Below are positions 7,278-10,994 of a stretch of 10,994 nucleotides of DNA, piece by piece. A model generated the notes under the pieces. It was given only the letters and a program-made list of their open reading frames with translations, searched no databases and was not told the origin of the DNA. A program made the position numbers and the translations under genes. Source of the stretch: Akkermansiaceae bacterium UBA5020 (GTDB taxonomy: Bacteria > Verrucomicrobiota > Verrucomicrobiia > Verrucomicrobiales > DEV007); contig DGXY01000028.1 of assembly GCA_002396885.1 (NCBI GenBank), positions 1 to 10,994 of the forward strand, read 5' to 3'. Numbering within the stretch: position 1 is the first letter of the stretch; each line of letters begins with the position of its first letter.

Positions 7278-7427
7278 CCTTCCCAAGTTAAGGCCTTATC
7301 CGCCTCTCGCTCAGAAAAAAACACGCGGGTCGAACCAGACCCGAACGGGCCGGCACGATTCCGTCTTTTGCGCATACGCGTCCAGTTGCCGGGGATGCGT
7401 CCGGGCCTTATCGTTTTTTCCACCCCG
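7278..7427. promoter_or_regulatory. Divergent promoter region, SHD1-like gene / EboD-like gene
   Basis: These 150 bases hold the promoters of both divergent genes. The perfect 10-base palindrome TAAGGCCTTA lies at 7289-7298, twelve bases from the SHD1 ATG. The nine-base word GGCCTTATC occurs twice in the same orientation, at 7292-7300 and 7404-7412, near each gene's start. No clear -35/-10 pair was identified. Confidence 0.45.
7315..7343 (-). terminator. Terminator-like hairpin in the SHD1-leuB leader
   Basis: A six-base-pair stem (7326-7331 with 7338-7343) with loop GAACCA is followed, on the minus strand, by CGTG and then seven T (the A run at 7315-7321). This has the form of an intrinsic terminator, but it points into the SHD1-like gene, whose start is about 40 bases further on. 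It could stop antisense transcription arriving from the EboD-like gene, or act as a leader attenuator. The four bases between stem and T run make it imperfect. Confidence 0.4.
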
Positions 7428-8603
7428 ATGACTCATCGTCCCATCCCCGTCACCTTCCATCATCGTGTCGCGTTCACCCACGGTGCCTTTGATCCCAAGA
7501 ATCTGACCCTGCGCGACCTCGTCGCCGAGGCCTGCGACCTCGATGGCTCGGCGAAGGTGCTCGTCCTTCTCGATTCCGGCGTCGCCGCAGCCGATCCCAA
7601 ACTCGCCGGACGCATCTCCCAATACTTTGCCGTCCATACCGACACCTTGAATCTCGTAACCGATCCGATCCTTCTTACCGGAGGCGAGGCCTGCAAAAAC
7701 GACTGGGCGCTCGTCGAGAAGATCTGGAAGGCGATCGAATACTTCAAAATCTGCCGCCACTCCTACGTCATCGCGATCGGCGGCGGTGCGTTCCTCGACC
7801 TCGCTGGATTCGGCGCGGCGACAGCGCACCGCGGCATTCGCCTCATCCGCATGCCCACCACCACCCTGAGCCAGGGCGACGGGGGCGTCGGCGTGAAAAA
7901 CGGCGTGAACTACTTCGGCAAAAAGAACTGGATTGGCACCTTCTCCGTTCCCTTTGCCGTCGTCAACGACCTCGACTTCCTCTCCGTCCTCCCGCCCCGC
8001 GCGTGCCGCGACGGAATCATCGAGGCGATCAAGGTCGCCCTCATCCGCGACCGGGCCTTCTACGACTTTCTCCTGGCGAATGGATCCGCCCTCGGCCGCC
8101 TCGAGAAAAAACCGCTCGAACTCGCGATCCGCCGAAGCGCTGAAAATCACGTCGATCACATCGCGACGAGCGGAGATCCTTTTGAATACGGATCCGCCCG
8201 CCCCCTCGATTTCGGCCACTGGGTCGCCCACAAGCTCGAACAGATCTCGAATTTCGCGGTGAGCCACGGCGAGGCCGTCGCCGTCGGCATGGCCGTCGAT
8301 TTGCTCTATTCCGTGAAGATCGATCTGCTCCCCCGCGAGACCGCCGAAGAGATCCTCAATCTCATCGAAACCGTGGGATTCGAAGTCTGGTCGGCCGAAC
8401 TCGACCGTGAAGAACGCGGACGCCCCGTCATTCTCGCCGGCTTGGAGGAATTCCGCGAGCACCTCGGCGGACGACTCACCATCACCCTCGTCCCCGGCAT
8501 CGGCGAAAAGCTCGAAGTCCACGAGATGGACGAAAACGCCATCCTCGCAGCGATCTCGGAGTTGCGGACGCGGTGTGGCAGGCTGGCGAAGGTGACGAAG
8601 TGA
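7428..8603 (+). CDS. EboD-like 3-dehydroquinate synthase family protein
   Basis: This encodes 391 residues of the sugar phosphate cyclase superfamily (relatives of AroB), which use NAD and a divalent metal to cyclise a phosphosugar. The glycine-rich NAD loop is AIGGGAFLDLAGF (116-128). Likely metal ligands are present: E199 (IIEAIK), H264 (DFGHW) and H280 (SHGEAV). Differences from AroB are clear. The usual SVGGKTGVN is GVGVKNGVN (153-161); the usual LLNLGHTFGHAIE is RPLDFGHWVAHKLE (258-271), so the conserved Asn before the metal histidine is Asp261 and the Thr after it is Trp265. The segments AATAHRGIRLIR and TSGDPFEYGSARPLDFGHW recall EboD of the eboABCDEF cluster, annotated as 3-dehydroquinate synthase but of unknown reaction. 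No eboA, B, C, E or F is next to it here. The start at ATG 7428 is preferred; ATG 7395 would add 11 residues. Confidence 0.85.
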   Translation: MTHRPIPVTFHHRVAFTHGAFDPKNLTLRDLVAEACDLDGSAKVLVLLDSGVAAADPKLAGRISQYFAVHTDTLNLVTDPILLTGGEACKNDWALVEKIWKAIEYFKICRHSYVIAIGGGAFLDLAGFGAATAHRGIRLIRMPTTTLSQGDGGVGVKNGVNYFGKKNWIGTFSVPFAVVNDLDFLSVLPPRACRDGIIEAIKVALIRDRAFYDFLLANGSALGRLEKKPLELAIRRSAENHVDHIATSGDPFEYGSARPLDFGHWVAHKLEQISNFAVSHGEAVAVGMAVDLLYSVKIDLLPRETAEEILNLIETVGFEVWSAELDREERGRPVILAGLEEFREHLGGRLTITLVPGIGEKLEVHEMDENAILAAISELRTRCGRLAKVTK

Positions 8604-8617
8604 GTGCCTGCGGTTTA

Positions 8618-8640
8618 GGGTCCACCGAGCCCGGTGGCCC
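8618..8640 (+). terminator. Strong hairpin after the EboD-like gene
   Basis: Fourteen bases after the stop codon, CCACCG (8622-8627) pairs with CGGTGG (8632-8637) around a four-base loop. Three more G-C pairs follow (8618-8620 with 8638-8640) beyond a single bulged T. No T run follows, so it may stabilise the mRNA 3' end or work with the next hairpin rather than terminate by itself. Confidence 0.4.
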
Positions 8641-8664
8641 GCCACTCAAGCAACAGCGACAAAC

Positions 8665-8698
8665 ACGAAAAAACCCGCAGACCGGAGTCGGCGGGTTT
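8665..8698 (-). terminator. Intrinsic terminator of the LysM lipoprotein gene
   Basis: An eight-base-pair stem (AAACCCGC 8671-8678 with GCGGGTTT 8691-8698) encloses a second small stem (GAC-CGGA-GTC, 8680-8689) after one mismatch. On the minus strand the stem runs into TTT, making six T in a row (8668-8673), which is a good terminator for the LysM gene ending 45 bases upstream. Read on the plus strand it has only three T within the stem before CGTC, so termination of the EboD-like transcript would be weaker. Confidence 0.75.
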
Positions 8699-8743
8699 CG
8701 TCGGAGGTTGAGGGGAATCTCAGGGAAACCAAAGAGGGGCGGA

Positions 8744-9193
8744 TCAGGGAATCACAAGACTTTGCCCGGGACGGATCACGTCACCGGAAAGGCCGTTGGC
8801 GCTTTTGATCGCGGCGACCGTGGTGCCGTGTTTCTGGCTGATGCGATAAAGGTTTTCTCCGCTCGCAACGGTGTGGGCCTTGCTGCCCGATCCGCTGTAG
8901 GACACCGGAGGAGCCGCGGGGGTCGAGGGCGCAGCCGGACCGCTGTAGGCAGGCTGGTTGTAGGTCGGGACCGAAGGCACGCTAGGCACCGAGGCCGGAG
9001 GCGTGTAGGTGTTTTCCGTGTATGATGGATACGAGCTGGTCGAAGGCGTGCTCGAGTAGTTCGTCGTGTTGCCCGATGAACTGTAATAGGGATTGTTCTT
9101 GTAGGCGTTGGTTGAGGCCGTCTTCGTGCTTTTGCAAGAAGTGGTCAGCATGGCAAGCCCGAGGAGCAGCAGGAGGATGCAAAAAGATCTCAT
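8744..9193 (-). CDS. LysM-domain lipoprotein
   Basis: This encodes 149 residues. The N terminus is a lipoprotein signal: MRS, a Leu-rich core, then TTSC with the lipidated Cys at position 20. The -3 residue is Thr where Leu is usual, so the lipobox is slightly off consensus. Residues 21-105 are a low-complexity linker rich in Ser, Thr, Tyr, Pro and Asn, with few charged residues and repeats such as SVPSVPSVP. Residues 107-149 form one LysM domain (HTVASGENLYRISQKHGTT ... IRPGQSLVIP), a fold that binds peptidoglycan glycan. The likely role is a tether between a lipid membrane and the cell wall; no catalytic domain is present. It is monocistronic with its own terminator. The region before the ATG has no Shine-Dalgarno motif. 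Confidence 0.88.
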   Translation of the reverse strand: MRSFCILLLLLGLAMLTTSCKSTKTASTNAYKNNPYYSSSGNTTNYSSTPSTSSYPSYTENTYTPPASVPSVPSVPTYNQPAYSGPAAPSTPAAPPVSYSGSGSKAHTVASGENLYRISQKHGTTVAAIKSANGLSGDVIRPGQSLVIP

Positions 9194-9367
9194 GTCTAGA
9201 AGTGAAAGTTAAGTAATTTCTCTTAAATTCTAAGGTTTATCAACCAAATCGCAAGTCGCTTTTAAAAAATTCTGTCAATTTCTTTAAATTTTTCACTCCG
9301 CACAGCGTTTCGTGCGACCTGATTTCACCTTGCACGAGCCCGTGGGGCGGATCATGCTCCGCCATCT
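9194..9367. promoter_or_regulatory. AT-rich divergent region, LysM gene / purH
   Basis: These 174 bases between divergent genes are far more AT-rich than the flanking DNA from about 9205 to 9297. They contain two related boxes: AATTT-CTCTT-AAATT (9215-9229) and AATTT-CTTT-AAATT (9277-9290), each an inverted repeat. TTGACA, a perfect -35 word, occurs on the minus strand at 9278-9273, overlapping the second box, but no good -10 sits 16-18 bases away. The GC-rich part next to purH (9310-9363) can form two hairpins. Confidence 0.5.
9310..9363 (+). promoter_or_regulatory. Two hairpins in the purH leader
   Basis: TCGTGC (9310-9315) can pair with GCACGA (9332-9337), and GGCGGA (9346-9351) can pair with TCCGCC (9358-9363) around a six-base loop. 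The second hairpin ends four bases before the purH ATG, where a ribosome would have to load. They could control translation or simply reflect local base composition. They do not resemble a purine riboswitch that I recognise. Confidence 0.3.
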
Positions 9368-10906
9368 ATGAGCATCACCCGCGCCCTCATCTCGGTCTCC
9401 GACAAGACCGGACTCGACGAGCTTGCCAAAGGTCTCCACCGACACGGGGTGGAGATCCTTTCCACCGGCGGCACCGCCAAATTCATCGCCGCCCTCGGCA
9501 TTCCTGTGATTGAGGTTTCTGACTTCACCGGCTTCCCTGAAATGCTCGATGGCCGGGTCAAGACCCTGCATCCGAAAGTCCATGGCGGCCTCCTCTACCG
9601 CCGCGACCTCCCCGAGCATTGCCAACAGGCCGCCGATCACGGCATTCAGCCCATCGACCTCGTCGTCGTGAACCTCTATCCTTTCGAGGCGACCGTCGCC
9701 AAGGAAGGTGTCACCCACGAAGAAGCGATCGAGCAGATCGACATCGGCGGGCCCAGCATGCTGCGCTCGGCCTCGAAAAACCACGACGCCGTCACCGTCA
9801 TCGTCGATCCCGCCGACTATGCCGTGGTCCTCTTGGAAATGGACGAGCACAAGGGCGCCACGACCTTGAAGACGCGCGAGCGTCTCGCCATCAAAGTCTT
9901 CCAGCGCACCGCCGCCTACGACGCCGCCATCGCCGCGCACCTCAACGACACCCAGGAGACCGAGGCCTCCTTCTCGATCAGCCTCCCCCTCTGCCAGGAG
10001 CTCCGCTACGGCGAAAACCCGCACCAGAAGGCCTCGCTCTACGGCAATTTCACCGACCACTTCAAGCAGATCCAAGGCAAGGAGCTCAGCTACACGAACG
10101 TGATCGACATCGCCGCGGCCGGTGAGTTGATCCTCGAATTCCGCCGTCCCGCCGTCGCGATTCTGAAACACACCAATCCCTGCGGTGTGGGAGCCGATGA
10201 GAACGACCTCCGCCTCGCCTGGGAAAAGGCCTTCGAGACCGATCGCCAGGCCCCCTTTGGCGGTGTCATCGTCTGCAACCGCCCGCTCGGCATCGGCTTG
10301 GCTCGGGTCATCTCGGAGATCTTCACCGATGTCATCATCGCGCCCGAGTTCGAGAGCGACGCCCGCGCCTTGTTGCAAAAAAAGAAGAACCTCCGTCTCA
10401 TCCAGATGAACGAGTCCTTCCGCGACACCCTCGAGGACCCGGTGATCCACTCGGCCCCCGGAGGCATTCTCGTGATGGACCACGATGTCCGCGCCCTCGG
10501 ACTCGAGGACATCGAGAAAAAAGTCGTTACCCAGCGTCCGCCCACCGCCGAGGAGATCGAGGCGATGCGATTCGGCTGGCGCATCGTGAAGCACGTGAAA
10601 TCCAACGCAATCGTCTTCACCACGAGTGACCGAACCCTCGCGATCGGTGCGGGACAGATGTCACGCGTTGATTCCTGCCGCATCGCCACCTGGAAGGCCG
10701 AGCAGGCGGGCCTGAGCCTGAAGGGTTCCATCGTCGCGAGCGACGCCATGTTCCCCTTCCCCGACGGTCTCACCTACGCCCTCGAAGCTGGCGCCACCGC
10801 AGCGATCCAGCCCGGAGGCTCGATGCGCGACGAAGATGTCATCAAGGCCGCCGACGCACACGGCGCTGCGATGGTCTTCACGGGGCACCGGCACTTTTTG
10901 CACTGA
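9368..10906 (+). CDS. purH: Bifunctional AICAR formyltransferase / IMP cyclohydrolase
   Basis: This cytoplasmic enzyme carries out the last two steps of purine synthesis: it formylates AICAR with 10-formyltetrahydrofolate, then closes the ring to give IMP. The protein has 512 residues, full length for the family. The N-terminal cyclohydrolase (about 1-145) shows SVSDKTGL (9-16), STGGTAKFI (32-40) and RVKTLHPKVHGG (63-74). The transferase (about 200-512) shows LRYGENPHQKA (212-222), the catalytic Lys267-His268 in ILKHTNPCG (265-273), APFGG (295-299), KSNAIV (411-416), and the C-terminal SDAMFPFPDG (458-467) and QPGGS (481-485). The ATG at 9368 gives the expected N terminus and follows the leader hairpins directly, with no Shine-Dalgarno motif. 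It is divergent from the LysM gene, and no other pur gene is nearby. It appears intact. Confidence 0.97.
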   Translation: MSITRALISVSDKTGLDELAKGLHRHGVEILSTGGTAKFIAALGIPVIEVSDFTGFPEMLDGRVKTLHPKVHGGLLYRRDLPEHCQQAADHGIQPIDLVVVNLYPFEATVAKEGVTHEEAIEQIDIGGPSMLRSASKNHDAVTVIVDPADYAVVLLEMDEHKGATTLKTRERLAIKVFQRTAAYDAAIAAHLNDTQETEASFSISLPLCQELRYGENPHQKASLYGNFTDHFKQIQGKELSYTNVIDIAAAGELILEFRRPAVAILKHTNPCGVGADENDLRLAWEKAFETDRQAPFGGVIVCNRPLGIGLARVISEIFTDVIIAPEFESDARALLQKKKNLRLIQMNESFRDTLEDPVIHSAPGGILVMDHDVRALGLEDIEKKVVTQRPPTAEEIEAMRFGWRIVKHVKSNAIVFTTSDRTLAIGAGQMSRVDSCRIATWKAEQAGLSLKGSIVASDAMFPFPDGLTYALEAGATAAIQPGGSMRDEDVIKAADAHGAAMVFTGHRHFLH

Positions 10907-10994
10907 GCGAGACGGCGGGGCCGGAACCGGCGGCGGGTTCGAGGAAGCCACGGCCCGGCGAGTGCGGCGGCTACGTCCCCATCACCTCTTTCTG
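10907..10994. other. GC-rich non-coding tail after purH
   Basis: These 88 bases to the window end hold no gene I can support. A perfect 12-base palindrome (10920-10931, GCCGG-AA-CCGGC) lies 13 bases after the purH stop, but no T run follows it, so termination is uncertain. The reverse complement begins a run reading ACGTAGCCGCCGCACTCGCC, which has the look of an interspersed GC-rich extragenic element. I cannot confirm that from a single copy. Confidence 0.3.

Noticed and set aside
6909..7427. Upstream extension of the EboD-like gene by 173 codons
   Set aside because: The extension is opposite the SHD1-like gene and its leader, has no homology-like features, and the family N terminus begins near 7428.
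7311..8645. Open frame of 444 codons on the minus strand
   Set aside because: It is the antisense shadow of the EboD-like gene, which has recognisable catalytic motifs; this frame has none.
9273..9278. TTGACA on the minus strand as a sigma-70 -35 box for the LysM gene
   Set aside because: No sequence resembling TATAAT lies 16-18 bases downstream, so I did not call a promoter from it.
9293..10594. Open frame of 433 codons on the minus strand
   Set aside because: It is the antisense shadow of purH; the purH motifs are complete on the other strand.
1..10994. CRISPR array, tRNA, rRNA, insertion sequence, toxin-antitoxin or phage defence genes
   Set aside because: I saw no regularly spaced repeats, cloverleaf-like segments, transposase motifs or small gene pairs; the non-coding spacers are too short or lack the needed structure.

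Overview
The window is GC-rich (about 60% or a little more by eye) and gene-dense. It carries nine complete protein-coding genes and no RNA gene, insertion sequence, phage gene or CRISPR array that I can recognise. Most of it is a conserved chromosomal region. A small secreted protein with an SHD1-like domain, the lack of Shine-Dalgarno motifs, and the mix of housekeeping genes with poorly known envelope genes suggest a member of the Verrucomicrobiota or the wider PVC group. That placement is an inference, not a proof.

Layout, left to right. A short GC-rich palindrome (about 48-69) and a textbook intrinsic terminator (about 139-167) lie downstream of a minus-strand outer-membrane beta-barrel gene (205-1074). 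A 361-base non-coding stretch with an AT-rich core follows. Next come the last two genes of UMP synthesis, pyrF (2010-2792) and pyrE (1436-2038), both on the minus strand and overlapping by 29 bases. Reading away from pyrF on the plus strand is a large fused membrane / spermidine-synthase-like protein (2967-5252). It converges, with only three bases between stop codons, on leuB (5256-6362, minus), which lies 90 bases downstream of a secreted SHD1-like protein gene (6453-7277, minus). From a 150-base divergent region, an EboD-like sugar-phosphate-cyclase / 3-dehydroquinate-synthase family gene runs rightwards (7428-8603). It converges, across two hairpins, on a LysM lipoprotein gene (8744-9193, minus). 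An AT-rich divergent region separates that from purH (9368-10906, plus), and the window ends in 88 bases of GC-rich non-coding sequence.

Functionally the region combines nucleotide synthesis (pyrF and pyrE for UMP; purH for the last two steps to IMP), leucine synthesis (leuB) and envelope proteins (beta-barrel, SHD1-like secreted protein, LysM lipoprotein, polytopic membrane protein). The only likely operons are pyrF-pyrE and SHD1-leuB.

I found no clear multi-gene novel system. The best leads are: the EboD-like cyclase standing alone without recognisable ebo partners and with changed active-site residues; the spermidine-synthase-like membrane protein, which has an internally duplicated membrane domain and has lost the catalytic aspartates; a terminator-like hairpin in the leader of the SHD1-leuB unit; and paired inverted-repeat boxes between the LysM gene and purH.
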